A stretch of 64,000 nt of DNA from Bordetella genomosp. 5 (GTDB taxonomy: Bacteria > Pseudomonadota > Gammaproteobacteria > Burkholderiales > Burkholderiaceae_B): assembly GCF_002261475.1 (NCBI RefSeq), contig NZ_NEVN01000008.1, forward strand, positions 310,001 to 374,000, written 5' to 3'. The notes under the pieces are model-generated. The model did not search any database. It was not told the origin of the DNA and saw only the letters and a list, made by a program, of their open reading frames with translations. The position numbers and the translations under genes were made by a program. Positions 8,445 to 16,713 of the stretch are shown one piece after another (position 1 is the first letter of the stretch; each line of letters starts with the position of its first letter).

Positions 8445-8452
8445 TATTTCAT
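8369..8452 (-). CDS. Phe/Tyr-rich leader peptide of aroG
   Basis: 27 codons, ATG at 8452, TGA at 8371-8369. The peptide begins MKYASPA and contains the run FYFYFFGF (residues 8-15): five Phe and three Tyr codons in 27 residues, counting Tyr3. The rest is LKPLAEEGTRST. This is the design of amino-acid-sensing leader peptides such as pheL. The stop is 20 bases before the terminator stem. No Shine-Dalgarno sequence is visible. A possible -10 ends 8 bases before the ATG, so the message may be nearly leaderless. It is too short for normal gene finding and would usually be missed. Confidence 0.82.
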   Translation of the reverse strand: MKYASPAFYFYFFGFLKPLAEEGTRST

Positions 8453-8460
8453 GGCGACAG

Positions 8461-8489
8461 ACTCTAGCACAAAAAAAACCGCGCGTCGC
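8461..8489 (-). promoter_or_regulatory. Weak candidate promoter for the aroG leader
   Basis: On the minus strand GCGACG (8489-8484) and TAGAGT (8466-8461) are 17 bases apart, matching the -35 and -10 consensus at 3/6 and 4/6 positions. Transcription would begin around 8454, just before the leader ATG at 8452. The site overlaps the tldD terminator. The alternative is that aroG is reached only by read-through from tldD. Confidence 0.3.
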
Positions 8490-8500
8490 GCGGTTTTTTT
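8471..8500 (-). terminator. Terminator of tldD
   Basis: A GC stem ACCGCG/CGCGGT with a short loop, flanked by eight A on one side and seven T on the other (plus strand), so it can act in both directions. It lies 48 bases after the tldD stop on the minus strand. Confidence 0.75.
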
Positions 8501-8548
8501 GAGCAGGCCGTCCCTCGGGGGGGCGGCCGCGGTGCGGGCCGGGACCGC

Positions 8549-10009
8549 TTATTCGGTGCCGCCGACGGTAAGACCGTCCATGCGCACGGTCGGCATGCCC
8601 ACGCCCACCGGCACGCTCTGGCCTTCTTTGCCGCAGGTGCCCACGCCCGAATCCAGCGCCAGATCGTTGCCGATCATGCTGACCCGGTTCATGGCGTCCA
8701 GGCCATTGCCGATCAGGGTGGCGCCCTTGACCGGATAGGTCACCTTGCCATCTTCGATCATGTAGGCCTCGGACGCCGAAAACACGAACTTGCCGCTCGT
8801 GATGTCGACCTGGCCGCCGCCGAAATTCACCGCGTACAGGCCGCGTTTGACCGAACGCAGGATTTCTTCGGGCTCTTTGTCGCCGGCCAGCATGTAGGTA
8901 TTGGTCATGCGCGGCATGGGCAGATGCGCGAAAGACTCGCGCCGGCCGTTGCCGGTGGCGGCCGTCTTCATGAGGCGGGCGTTGAGCGTGTCCTGCATGT
9001 AGCCTCGCAGAATGCCGTCTTCGATCAGGACGTTGCGCTGCGTGGCATTGCCCTCGTCGTCGATATTGAGCGAGCCGCGGCGGCCTTCGATGGTGCCGTC
9101 GTCGATCACGGTCACGCCCTTGGACGCCACGCGCTCACCCACGCGGCCCGAGAACACACTCGAGCCCTTGCGGTTGAAATCGCCCTCCAGACCGTGGCCC
9201 ACCGCCTCGTGCAGCAGAATGCCGGGCCAGCCCGAACCCAGCACGACCGTCATCTCGCCCGCGGGCGCCGGACGGGCCTCGAGGTTGATCATGGCTTCGT
9301 GCACCGCGCGCTCGACATAGCCGCGCATGATGTCGTCGGTGAAATAGGCCAGACCGGTGCGTCCGCCGCCACCCGCATGACCCATCTCGCGCCGGCCGTT
9401 GCGCTCCACGATCACCGTAAGCGAAAGGCGCACCAGGGGCCGCACATCGGCGGCCAGGCGGCCGTCGCTGCCCGCGATCAGAACCACGTCGTATTCGGCG
9501 CCGAGGCCGGCCATCACCTGGATCACATGCGGATCCTGGGCGCGCGCCATGCGTTCGATGCGCTCCAGCAGCGCGACCTTGTCGGGGGCCGACAGCGTGG
9601 TGAGCGGATCGACGTCGTCATACAGGCGCCGCGCGTCGTCGACGGGCCGGTGGGCCGCCACCTTGACGCGGCCGGCGCCGCGGCGCGCGATGCCGCGCAC
9701 CGTCTGGGCGGCCGACATCAGCGCCTGTTGGGACAGCGAATCGGAATAGGCGAAGGCGGTTTTTTCGCCGCTCACGGCCCGCACGCCCACGCCCTGACCG
9801 ATCGAGAAGCTGCCGGTCTTGACGATGCCCTCTTCCAGGCTCCAGCCTTCGCTGCGCGTGTACTGGAAATACAGGTCGGCGTAGTCGACCTTGTGGGTGA
9901 AGATTTCTCCCAGCGCCCGCGCCAGGTCGGCTTCCGTGAGCCCCCAGGGGTCGAGCAACAGCGATTTGGCAGTGGCCAGGGATTGGATGGCGGGTTCGAT
10001 CAGTTTCAT
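8549..10009 (-). CDS. tldD: Metalloprotease TldD
   Basis: 486 residues (E. coli TldD is 481). TldD forms a heterodimeric zinc protease with TldE/PmbA, which processes small peptides and degrades CcdA-like antitoxins. The metal site is the HExxxH motif in [14 protein letters not shown] (about residue 260). Other family landmarks are [20 protein letters not shown] near residue 70 and the C-terminal [17 protein letters not shown]. The start is 4 bases after the stop of the nitrilase gene, so the two form one transcript. The partner gene pmbA is not in the window, as is usual. Confidence 0.95.
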   Translation of the reverse strand: MKLIEPAIQSLATAKSLLLDPWGLTEADLARALGEIFTHKVDYADLYFQYTRSEGWSLEEGIVKTGSFSIGQGVGVRAVSGEKTAFAYSDSLSQQALMSAAQTVRGIARRGAGRVKVAAHRPVDDARRLYDDVDPLTTLSAPDKVALLERIERMARAQDPHVIQVMAGLGAEYDVVLIAGSDGRLAADVRPLVRLSLTVIVERNGRREMGHAGGGGRTGLAYFTDDIMRGYVERAVHEAMINLEARPAPAGEMTVVLGSGWPGILLHEAVGHGLEGDFNRKGSSVFSGRVGERVASKGVTVIDDGTIEGRRGSLNIDDEGNATQRNVLIEDGILRGYMQDTLNARLMKTAATGNGRRESFAHLPMPRMTNTYMLAGDKEPEEILRSVKRGLYAVNFGGGQVDITSGKFVFSASEAYMIEDGKVTYPVKGATLIGNGLDAMNRVSMIGNDLALDSGVGTCGKEGQSVPVGVGMPTVRMDGLTVGGTE

Positions 10010-10013
10010 TGGA

Positions 10014-10856
10014 TTATCTTTCAGCCGAGAGGACTCGATGGCGCAGTGCGGGCAGGCTGGCCCGGACGTGCGCGATGCGCTCAGGCTCTATGGTACCGCC
10101 GATGACGCCCGGCCCTTCGGGCAACACATCGACGATTTCGCCCCAGGGATCCACCAGCATGGAATGGCCCCAGGTGCGCCGGCCCGTCGGGTGGGTGCCG
10201 CCCTGCGCCGGTGCCAGCACGTAGCACTGATTTTCGATGGCGCGGGTTCGCAGCAGCAATTCCCAATGCGCCTGCCCGGTCGTATACGTAAATGCGGCGG
10301 GAACCAGGATCAGGTTTACCGGTCCCATGGCACGATAGAGTTCCGGAAAACGCAGGTCATAACAAACCGATAATCCGACCTTGCCGGCCTCGGTATCGAA
10401 GGTCTGGACCTGAGCGCCCGGGCAAATTGCCCGCGCCTCGTCATAAGACTCTTCGCCCCGCTGGAAATTGAACAGATGGATTTTGTCGTAGCGCGCCGCG
10501 GGCTTGCCGTCCGGGCCGAACACCATGGTGGTATTGAAAACCCGCTGCGGTTCGGGGCTGGCCATGGGCAGGGTTCCGCCCACCAGCCAGATGCCGTGGC
10601 GCTGTGCGGTGCGGGCCAGAAATTCCTGGATCGGGCCAGCGCCGTCGGCCTCTTTGATCGCAAGTTTGTCAGTATCTTGACGACCCATAAAACAGAAGTA
10701 TTCAGGCAGAGCCACCAATTTGGCGCCGCTTTGCGCCGCTGTTTCGATCAATTGACCAGCGGTTTCGAGGTTTTCATGGAGATCGGGCGCGCTGACCATC
10801 TGGATGGCGGCAACCCGCATGGCGCTTGGCTCGGACGGAAATAGGCGGTCGGTCAT
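10014..10856 (-). CDS. Nitrilase-superfamily amidase (Nit1/YbeM-like)
   Basis: 280 residues of the carbon-nitrogen hydrolase fold. The catalytic triad is visible: Glu52 in ALPEYF, Lys125 in YDKIHLFNF and Cys165 in [15 protein letters not shown]. The last motif and the length fit the Nit1 branch, whose studied members hydrolyse deaminated glutathione, a repair reaction, rather than the omega-amidase branch. Cytoplasmic, no signal peptide. Start taken at ATG 10856; Met13 (10820) is an alternative and gives the usual family N-terminus MRVAAIQM. Upstream gene of the nit-tldD pair. Confidence 0.82.
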   Translation of the reverse strand: MTDRLFPSEPSAMRVAAIQMVSAPDLHENLETAGQLIETAAQSGAKLVALPEYFCFMGRQDTDKLAIKEADGAGPIQEFLARTAQRHGIWLVGGTLPMASPEPQRVFNTTMVFGPDGKPAARYDKIHLFNFQRGEESYDEARAICPGAQVQTFDTEAGKVGLSVCYDLRFPELYRAMGPVNLILVPAAFTYTTGQAHWELLLRTRAIENQCYVLAPAQGGTHPTGRRTWGHSMLVDPWGEIVDVLPEGPGVIGGTIEPERIAHVRASLPALRHRVLSAER

Positions 10857-10979
10857 TTGCTACAAATTCCTTCACAAAAGTCTAGAGACTGGTCGGAATA
10901 ATTTCTGTATTATTGAAAAACAACTAAAGCATATGAAAGCAAGCCGGCGAATTTGAATCAATACCAGGAAACAAAAATC

Positions 10980-11348
10980 ATGCCCCGTGAGACTTACGCA
11001 GCGCAGCAACTCAAGATCGAAAAGGAAATCAACAAACTCCAGAAGCGCGCCGAAGCCCTTCAGACCCGGCGCCGCAAGCCGGTGATCGCCTCGATCATCA
11101 AGTCGATGCGTGAATACAATATCACCCCCGAAGAGATCGTCGCCGCCCTGGGTTCGGCCAAAGCGCCGCGCAGCGCGCCGCGCAGCAAGAACACCTCCGG
11201 CGCGAGCTCCAGCGCCAAGCGCGCCGTGGCGCCCAAGTACCGTCACCCCAAGACGGGCGAAACCTGGAGCGGCCGTGGCAAAGCCCCGCGCTGGCTGGTG
11301 GCCGAAGAGAGCAGCGGCGCCGCCCGCGACAGCTTCCTGATCAAATGA
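10980..11348 (+). CDS. H-NS family nucleoid-associated protein
   Basis: 122 residues. The N-terminal part is a charged coiled coil (LKIEKEINKLQKRAEALQTR, residues 10-29) used for oligomerisation. Then comes a Ser/Ala/Lys-rich linker, and a C-terminal DNA-binding domain with YRHPKTGETWSGRGKAPRWL, the H-NS signature containing the SGRGKAP minor-groove loop. This short form is typical of Burkholderiales (for example BpH3 of Bordetella). It would silence AT-rich, often foreign, DNA. I chose ATG 10980 (MPRETYAAQ) over the in-frame ATG at 10953. The upstream region shared with the nitrilase gene is strikingly AT-rich. Confidence 0.92.
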   Translation: MPRETYAAQQLKIEKEINKLQKRAEALQTRRRKPVIASIIKSMREYNITPEEIVAALGSAKAPRSAPRSKNTSGASSSAKRAVAPKYRHPKTGETWSGRGKAPRWLVAEESSGAARDSFLIK

Positions 11349-11375
11349 CATCGCCCGACACGATTTATTGTCGGC

Positions 11376-11408
11376 AAAAAAGCGCGTCTCGATGACGCGC
11401 TTTTTTTT
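11376..11408 (+). terminator. Terminator of the H-NS gene
   Basis: AAAAAAGCGCGTC (11376-11388), loop TCGAT, GACGCGC followed by eight T (to 11408). A strong intrinsic terminator 28 bases after the stop. Confidence 0.9.
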
Positions 11409-11606
11409 CGCCCGCGCACTGCAATATTTCGGCGAATTGCCCAACATTTAACGGGCGGATTGATATATTTCCGCAACCCGGAACGCCGCCGTGAAATATC
11501 CGGTGATTTTCCGCAGGCGCGAGATTTTTGTCTCACCGCCAAAGTCAGTAAATCGTCAGGCAATACGGAACGCTGTGGGATTAAACAGACAGCGCCCGCC
11601 GTATTT

Positions 11607-12266
11607 TCACTGGTCTACCGGGAACGCCACCTGACGCTCCGCGCCGTTGTTGCCCGGGAAATTGTCGAAGATGGCACGCACCAGGTAAGGCATCGTGCGC
11701 ACGAGATTGTCGCGCTCGGTGTTGATATAGGCCGACGAGCGATACACCTCGGCGCCGTTGCGCGCGTTGTCGAGGATGCGCAGGCTCAGGTGGTTGCGAT
11801 AGGCCACCATCGGCACGTCGACCCACTCGGGGCCCCAGTAGCCGAAGCCGCCCCACCGCGGACCATAAAAACCGCCGTAGCCGCCGTAAAAATACGGATC
11901 GTACGCGCGGCGCACCATCACCTGGGTTTGCGCGACGCCATATTCGAACGACACGGTAAAACGCGCCGGGCCATTGCCCTGGCTTTCGACGAGGCCGGTG
12001 GCGCCGATACCGGCGCGAACGGTGTCGCGGTAAGACTGATATTCGAGATTATTGGCCTGGACCGGATCCACGGTCGCGAAGCGGTAGGTCTGCCCGGTGG
12101 CATCCGCCGGCCACTGCTGGAACGACGTGACCCGCGCGGCCACGGTGGGGGTGGCGCAGCCACTGATCACCGCGGCGCCCGCCAGGACGACGGACAAGCC
12201 GATCCAGCGGCACACCCGGGCGACGGCGGGGCCTGCGGCGCGTGCAATTGCGTATTTATTGAACAT
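11607..12266 (-). CDS. DUF4136 family lipoprotein
   Basis: 219 residues with a lipoprotein signal: hydrophobic stretch IGLSVVLAGAAVISG followed by Cys, the lipidation site (residue 37 from this start). The mature part begins ATPTVAARVTSFQQWP and has YRFATVDPVQANNLEYQSY, the pattern of DUF4136 outer-membrane lipoproteins of unknown function. A central Tyr/Gly/Trp-rich stretch (YDPYFYGGYGGFYGPRWGGF) is typical of the family. In-frame ATGs at 12287 and 12278 would lengthen the N-terminus; none has a good ribosome-binding site. It is divergent from pepN. The 258 bases between it and the H-NS gene hold only the H-NS terminator and an AT-rich stretch. Confidence 0.75.
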   Translation of the reverse strand: MFNKYAIARAAGPAVARVCRWIGLSVVLAGAAVISGCATPTVAARVTSFQQWPADATGQTYRFATVDPVQANNLEYQSYRDTVRAGIGATGLVESQGNGPARFTVSFEYGVAQTQVMVRRAYDPYFYGGYGGFYGPRWGGFGYWGPEWVDVPMVAYRNHLSLRILDNARNGAEVYRSSAYINTERDNLVRTMPYLVRAIFDNFPGNNGAERQVAFPVDQ

Positions 12267-12426
12267 GTCAGCGTACATATCGGGCATCCAAAGACGAGCA
12301 GGCGAGCGCGTCTGTACAGTTGGACCGGCGCGACAGGCAAAAGTTTAACTCTTGCAATACCGTGTCCGATAGAGGATGACGGCCTGCGCCTACAATACGT
12401 CTTTGTCCTTCAGCCCTCGGGAAGCC

Positions 12427-15132
12427 ATGCGCACTGATACGCCAGTCACCATCTATCGCAAGGACTACGTTCCGTATCCCTACACCATCGACGAAGTCGC
12501 CCTGACCTTCGATCTGGCGCCCGAGAGCACCGACGTGCACTGCGCGATGCTGGTGCGTCGCCGCGCCGACGCGCCCGCGAATGCCGCGCTCGAGCTCGAT
12601 GGCGAAGACCTCGAACTGGTGTCGGTGTCGGTGGACGGCACGCCCTGGCCGGCCGAGCGCTGGAGCGTGACCGAGCGCCAGCTGGTGCTGCGCGACCTGC
12701 CCGACGAAGCGCGGGTCGAGACCCTGAGCCGCTGCCGCCCGAGCGAAAACTCCACGCTGATGGGTCTGTACGTCTCCGGCGGCAACTTTTTCACGCAATG
12801 CGAGGCCGAGGGATTCCGCCGCATCACCTGGTTCGCCGATCGCCCGGACGTGATGTCGCGCTACCGCGTCACGCTGCGCGCCGACGAGGCCTATCCGCTG
12901 CTGCTGTCCAATGGCAACCTCATCTCGACGCAGCGTCTGCCCGACGGCCGCCACCAGGCCGACTGGGAAGACCCGTTCCCCAAGCCTTGCTATCTGTTCG
13001 CGCTGGTCGCGGGCAACCTGACCCACCGGGAGTCGCGCGTGCGCACGGCGTCCGGCCGCGAGGTGCTGCTGCAGGTCTACAGCGACCCGGGCTCCGAATC
13101 GCGCACCGAATGGGCGCTGGAGTCTCTCGAACGCGCGTTGCGCTGGGACGAGACCCGCTTCGACCTGGAGCTCGACCTGGACCGCTTCATGGTGGTCGCG
13201 GTGCGTGACTTCAACATGGGGGCCATGGAGAACAAGGGCCTCAACATTTTCAATGCCGCGTATGTGCTGGCGGATCCGGACACCGCCACCGACGCCAACT
13301 ACGACGGCATCGAGTCGGTCGTGGGCCACGAGTATTTCCACAACTGGACGGGCAACCGCGTCACCTGCCGCGATTGGTTCCAGCTGAGCCTCAAGGAAGG
13401 GCTCACGGTGTTCCGCGATCAGGAGTTCAGCGCTGACATGATGGCGCGCGACCTCGACGCGGCCGCCGCCGCGAGCGCGCGCGCCGTCAAACGCATCGAC
13501 GACGTCGTGACGCTGCGCGCCGCGCAGTTTCCCGAGGACGCGGGTCCGATGGCGCATCCGATCCGCCCCGACAGCTACCAGGAGATCGGCAACTTCTACA
13601 CCGCCACGGTGTACGAAAAAGGCGCCGAGGTCATCCGCATGCAGCACACGCTGCTGGGCGAGGCCGGGTTCCAGGCGGGCATCGCCGAGTACTTCCGCCG
13701 CCACGACGGCCAGGCCGTCACCTGCGACGACTTCGTCGACGCCATGGATTCGGTGTATCGCACCCAGCATCCCGGCCGCGACCTGACGGTGTTCCGCAAT
13801 TGGTACTCGCAGGCGGGCACGCCGCGCGTGGCGGTCCAGATCGACCACGACGCGCAGGCACGCCGCGTCACGATCACGCTCACGCAGCGCTGCGCGCCGG
13901 TGGGCGTCGAGAAGCGCGCGGGCAACGGCCGCACCAAGCAACCGTTCCATATTCCTTTCGCACTCGGCCTGCTCGGGCGCGACGGCCGTGCGCTGCCGCT
14001 GCGCAGCGGCGGCCAGACCGTCGATACGGCGCTGCTCGAGCTCACCGCCGAATCGCAACAATGGACCTTCGACGATATCGACGAAGCGCCGGTGCCGTCG
14101 CTGCTGCGCGGCTTCTCGGCCCCGGTGATCGTCGAATACGACTGGACCGACGAAGAGCTGGCCCTGCTTTCGGCCCATGACAACGATCCGTTCGCCCGCT
14201 GGGAAGCCGGTCAGGAGCTCGCCACGCGCCAGATCCTCGCGCTTGCCGCCCAGCATCGCGAAGGCGCGCCGCTCGAGGTGGATGACGCCTTCTTCGAGGC
14301 ATGGCGCGCCCTGCTCTCGGACCCCGAACTCGACGCCGGCTACCGCGCCCGCGCGCTGTCGCTGCCCTCCGAGAAAACGCTCGCCGAGCGCATGGAGCCG
14401 ATCGACCCGCCGGCACTGGCCGCCGCGCGCGACTTTCTGCGCGCCGAGCTCGGCCGCCGGCTGGCCTCGCTGTGGCGCGCCGCGTTCGACGCCAACCAGA
14501 CGCCCGGCGCGTATAGCCCGGCGCCCGGCCCCGTGGGCCGCCGCGCGCTCAAGAACCTCGCCCTGAGCCACCTGATGGCCGGTGGCATCGAGGGTGCGCA
14601 GGCGCTGGCCCAGACCCAATACGACCAGGCCGGCAACATGACCGACAGCCTGGCCGCCCTCTCCTCGCTCGTGAATTACGCCGACGAAAAGGCGGCCGCG
14701 GCTGCGCTGGCTCACTTTTATCAGCGCTGGGAAAAAGACCCGCTGGTGGTCGACAAGTGGTTTGCGCTGCAAGCCACCGCCCGTGGCGCCGGCGTCGCGC
14801 AGATCCGTGCGCTGATGCAGCACCCGGCCTTCACGCTGCGCAACCCGAATCGCGCGCGCGCCCTGATCTTCCAGTTCTGCCTGAACAACGCCCGCGGCAT
14901 GCACCACACGGACGCGAGCGGCTACGGCTTCTGGGCGGATCAAGTGCTCGCGCTCGACGCGCTCAATCCGGAAATCGCGGCGCGGCTGGCCCGCGCCCTG
15001 GACAACTGGTCCCGCTTCATCCCCGCGCTGCGCGCGCCGATGCAGAAGGCGCTCGAACGCGTCCGCCAGCATCCGGACCTTTCGCGCAACGTACAGGAAA
15101 TCGTCTCGAAAGCATTGGAATTCGCCGCATAG
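12427..15132 (+). CDS. pepN: Aminopeptidase N
   Basis: 901 residues, M1-family zinc aminopeptidase that trims N-terminal residues of cytosolic peptides (E. coli PepN is 870). The exopeptidase motif GAMEN (in FNMGAMENKGLN, near residue 263) and the zinc motif HEYFH (in VVGHEYFHNWTGNRVT, near 300) are intact, with the second Glu in KEGLTVFRDQEF. The C-terminal helical domain is complete to FAA. I chose ATG 12427 (MRTDTPVTIYRKDY) because this matches the PepN N-terminus; an upstream ATG at 12376 gives unrelated sequence. fbp follows 9 bases after the stop. Confidence 0.95.
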   Translation: MRTDTPVTIYRKDYVPYPYTIDEVALTFDLAPESTDVHCAMLVRRRADAPANAALELDGEDLELVSVSVDGTPWPAERWSVTERQLVLRDLPDEARVETLSRCRPSENSTLMGLYVSGGNFFTQCEAEGFRRITWFADRPDVMSRYRVTLRADEAYPLLLSNGNLISTQRLPDGRHQADWEDPFPKPCYLFALVAGNLTHRESRVRTASGREVLLQVYSDPGSESRTEWALESLERALRWDETRFDLELDLDRFMVVAVRDFNMGAMENKGLNIFNAAYVLADPDTATDANYDGIESVVGHEYFHNWTGNRVTCRDWFQLSLKEGLTVFRDQEFSADMMARDLDAAAAASARAVKRIDDVVTLRAAQFPEDAGPMAHPIRPDSYQEIGNFYTATVYEKGAEVIRMQHTLLGEAGFQAGIAEYFRRHDGQAVTCDDFVDAMDSVYRTQHPGRDLTVFRNWYSQAGTPRVAVQIDHDAQARRVTITLTQRCAPVGVEKRAGNGRTKQPFHIPFALGLLGRDGRALPLRSGGQTVDTALLELTAESQQWTFDDIDEAPVPSLLRGFSAPVIVEYDWTDEELALLSAHDNDPFARWEAGQELATRQILALAAQHREGAPLEVDDAFFEAWRALLSDPELDAGYRARALSLPSEKTLAERMEPIDPPALAAARDFLRAELGRRLASLWRAAFDANQTPGAYSPAPGPVGRRALKNLALSHLMAGGIEGAQALAQTQYDQAGNMTDSLAALSSLVNYADEKAAAAALAHFYQRWEKDPLVVDKWFALQATARGAGVAQIRALMQHPAFTLRNPNRARALIFQFCLNNARGMHHTDASGYGFWADQVLALDALNPEIAARLARALDNWSRFIPALRAPMQKALERVRQHPDLSRNVQEIVSKALEFAA

Positions 15133-15141
15133 GAGGCTCAT

Positions 15142-16161
15142 TTGAAACGCAAAACCCTGACTCAATACCTGGTCGAGCAACAGCGCTCGACCGAGGCCAT
15201 CGCACCCGAAGTGCGACTGCTCATCGAAGTGGTCGCGCGTGCGTGCAAAGCCATCAGCCACGCCGTCAGCAAGGGCGCGCTGGGCGGTGTGCTCGGCAGC
15301 CTCGATAGCGAAAACGTGCAAGGCGAAGTGCAGAAGAAGCTGGACGTCATGTCCAACGAGATCCTGCTCGAAGCCAATGAATGGGGCGGCCACCTCGCCG
15401 CCATGGCGTCGGAAGAGATGGAAACGATCCATCCGATTCCCAACCGCTATCCCAAGGGCGAATACCTGCTGTTGTTCGATCCCCTCGACGGCTCGTCGAA
15501 CATCGACGTGAACGTGTCGATCGGCACGATCTTCTCGGTGCTGCGCGCACCGCACCACGTCGCGGGCGCCCCCGTGACCGAACAGGATTTCCTGCAGCCC
15601 GGCAGCCAGCAGGTCGTGGCCGGCTACGCCGTGTACGGCCCGCAGACCATGCTGGTGCTCACCGTGGGCCATGGCGTGGTGGGCTTCACGCTCGATCGCG
15701 AAATGGGTTCGTGGGTGCTGACGCACGACAACATGCGCATCCCCGCCGACACCAAGGAATTCGCCATCAACATGTCGAACATGCGCCACTGGGCTCCCCC
15801 GGTCAAACGCTATATCGACGAGTGCCTGGCCGGTGTCACCGGCCCGCTGGCCAAGGACTACAACATGCGCTGGATCGCCTCGATGGTGGCCGACGTGCAT
15901 CGCATCCTGACCCGCGGCGGTGTGTTCATGTATCCCTGGGATGCGCGCGAACCGGGCAAGGCGGGCAAGCTGCGCCTGATGTACGAAGCCAATCCGATGA
16001 GCTTCATCGTCGAACAGGCGGGCGGCGCCTCGATCAACGGCGTGGAACGCATCCTCGACATCAAGCCGGACCAGCTGCACCAGCGCGTGAGCGTGATCCT
16101 GGGCTCGAAGAACGAAGTCGAGCGCGTCGGACGCTATCACCAGGAGGCAGCGGCGGGCTGA
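15142..16161 (+). CDS. fbp: Fructose-1,6-bisphosphatase class I
   Basis: 339 residues, class I FBPase. It removes the 1-phosphate of fructose 1,6-bisphosphate in gluconeogenesis and pentose recycling. The metal-binding motif [12 protein letters not shown] (about residue 113) and the C-terminal [14 protein letters not shown] and [17 protein letters not shown] are intact. The start is TTG at 15142: a perfect AGGAGG (15131-15136) overlaps the pepN stop codon and stands 5 bases before it, and no ATG is available nearby. Translation is therefore probably coupled to pepN. Confidence 0.95.
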   Translation: MKRKTLTQYLVEQQRSTEAIAPEVRLLIEVVARACKAISHAVSKGALGGVLGSLDSENVQGEVQKKLDVMSNEILLEANEWGGHLAAMASEEMETIHPIPNRYPKGEYLLLFDPLDGSSNIDVNVSIGTIFSVLRAPHHVAGAPVTEQDFLQPGSQQVVAGYAVYGPQTMLVLTVGHGVVGFTLDREMGSWVLTHDNMRIPADTKEFAINMSNMRHWAPPVKRYIDECLAGVTGPLAKDYNMRWIASMVADVHRILTRGGVFMYPWDAREPGKAGKLRLMYEANPMSFIVEQAGGASINGVERILDIKPDQLHQRVSVILGSKNEVERVGRYHQEAAAG

Positions 16162-16182
16162 CGTCCATCCGCTGCTCGAACG

Positions 16183-16218
16183 AAAAGGCCGTACCCGCGC
16201 AAGCCGGTACGGCCTTTT
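16183..16218 (+). terminator. Terminator of pepN-fbp
   Basis: AAAAGGCCGTACC (16183-16195) pairs with GGTACGGCCTTTT (16206-16218) around a 10-base loop. A 13-bp stem ending in T4, 21 bases after the fbp stop. Confidence 0.85.
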
Positions 16219-16223
16219 CAATG

Positions 16224-16270
16224 AAAACCGCCCGCCGATGGCGCCCCTAGGGGCCGTCATCGGCGGGCGG
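16224..16270 (-). terminator. Terminator of the small lipoprotein gene
   Basis: CCGCCCGCCGATG (16228-16240) pairs perfectly with CATCGGCGGGCGG (16258-16270); the loop holds a second self-complementary core GGCGCC/CCTAGG. On the minus strand it is followed by TTTTC. It lies 36 bases after the lipoprotein stop, tail to tail with the fbp terminator. Confidence 0.75.
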
Positions 16271-16305
16271 ATCGCAATCACCCGGCCATCAGCGATGGCC
16301 CGCGA

Positions 16306-16527
16306 TCACTTGACCTGTTCCATGGTCTTCACGTCGTCCTTGTTCATCTGGACCTTCTTGCCGTCCTTTTCGTACTCGTACATACCGGTCTTCTTGTTGT
16401 AATCGGGCTCGTCCGACGTCATGACCTGACTTCCGTCACGCTTTTCCACGACGGTGGGCGACGAGCAGCCGGCCATCACGCCGACACCGGTCAGGACAAG
16501 GGCTAGCGTCATGTTCTTGAAGCGCAT
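16306..16527 (-). CDS. Small YgdI/YgdR-like (DUF903) lipoprotein
   Basis: 73 residues. Signal peptide with lipobox VMAG-Cys (Cys21), then a roughly 50-residue mature domain with KRDGSQVMTSDEPDYNKKTG and YEYEKDGKKVQMNKDDV, matching the YgdI/YgdR family of small SH3-like lipoproteins. Function unknown. GGAGAA stands a few bases before the ATG. Single-gene unit between fbp and thrC. Confidence 0.85.
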   Translation of the reverse strand: MRFKNMTLALVLTGVGVMAGCSSPTVVEKRDGSQVMTSDEPDYNKKTGMYEYEKDGKKVQMNKDDVKTMEQVK

Positions 16528-16659
16528 GGGCGTTCTCCGTTTGTCTTAAGGTGAATTCACTGTACCTGCGCGAAGCCGCCTTGCCGGTGACGGGTTGTGG
16601 TCAAAGTGCATGGGTCTGTATCCGCCGCTACAGATCCCGGCGAAAACGTAACAAGCATG

Positions 16660-16697
16660 AAAAAACCCCACCCGGCACGCGTCCGGATGGGGCTTTT
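16660..16697 (-). terminator. Terminator of alaC-hom-thrC
   Basis: GCCCCATCCGG and CCGGGTGGGGTTTTTT (minus strand) form an interrupted stem around ACGCGTG ending in six T, directly after the thrC stop. Confidence 0.8.
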
Positions 16698-16713
16698 GCG
16701 CAACGCGCGGCGC

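Noticed and set aside
12268-16281. A 1337-codon open frame on the minus strand across pepN and fbp
   Set aside because: It is the complement of two well-recognised genes, rich in Arg, His and Gly, and shows no family motif. Long antisense frames are expected at this GC content.
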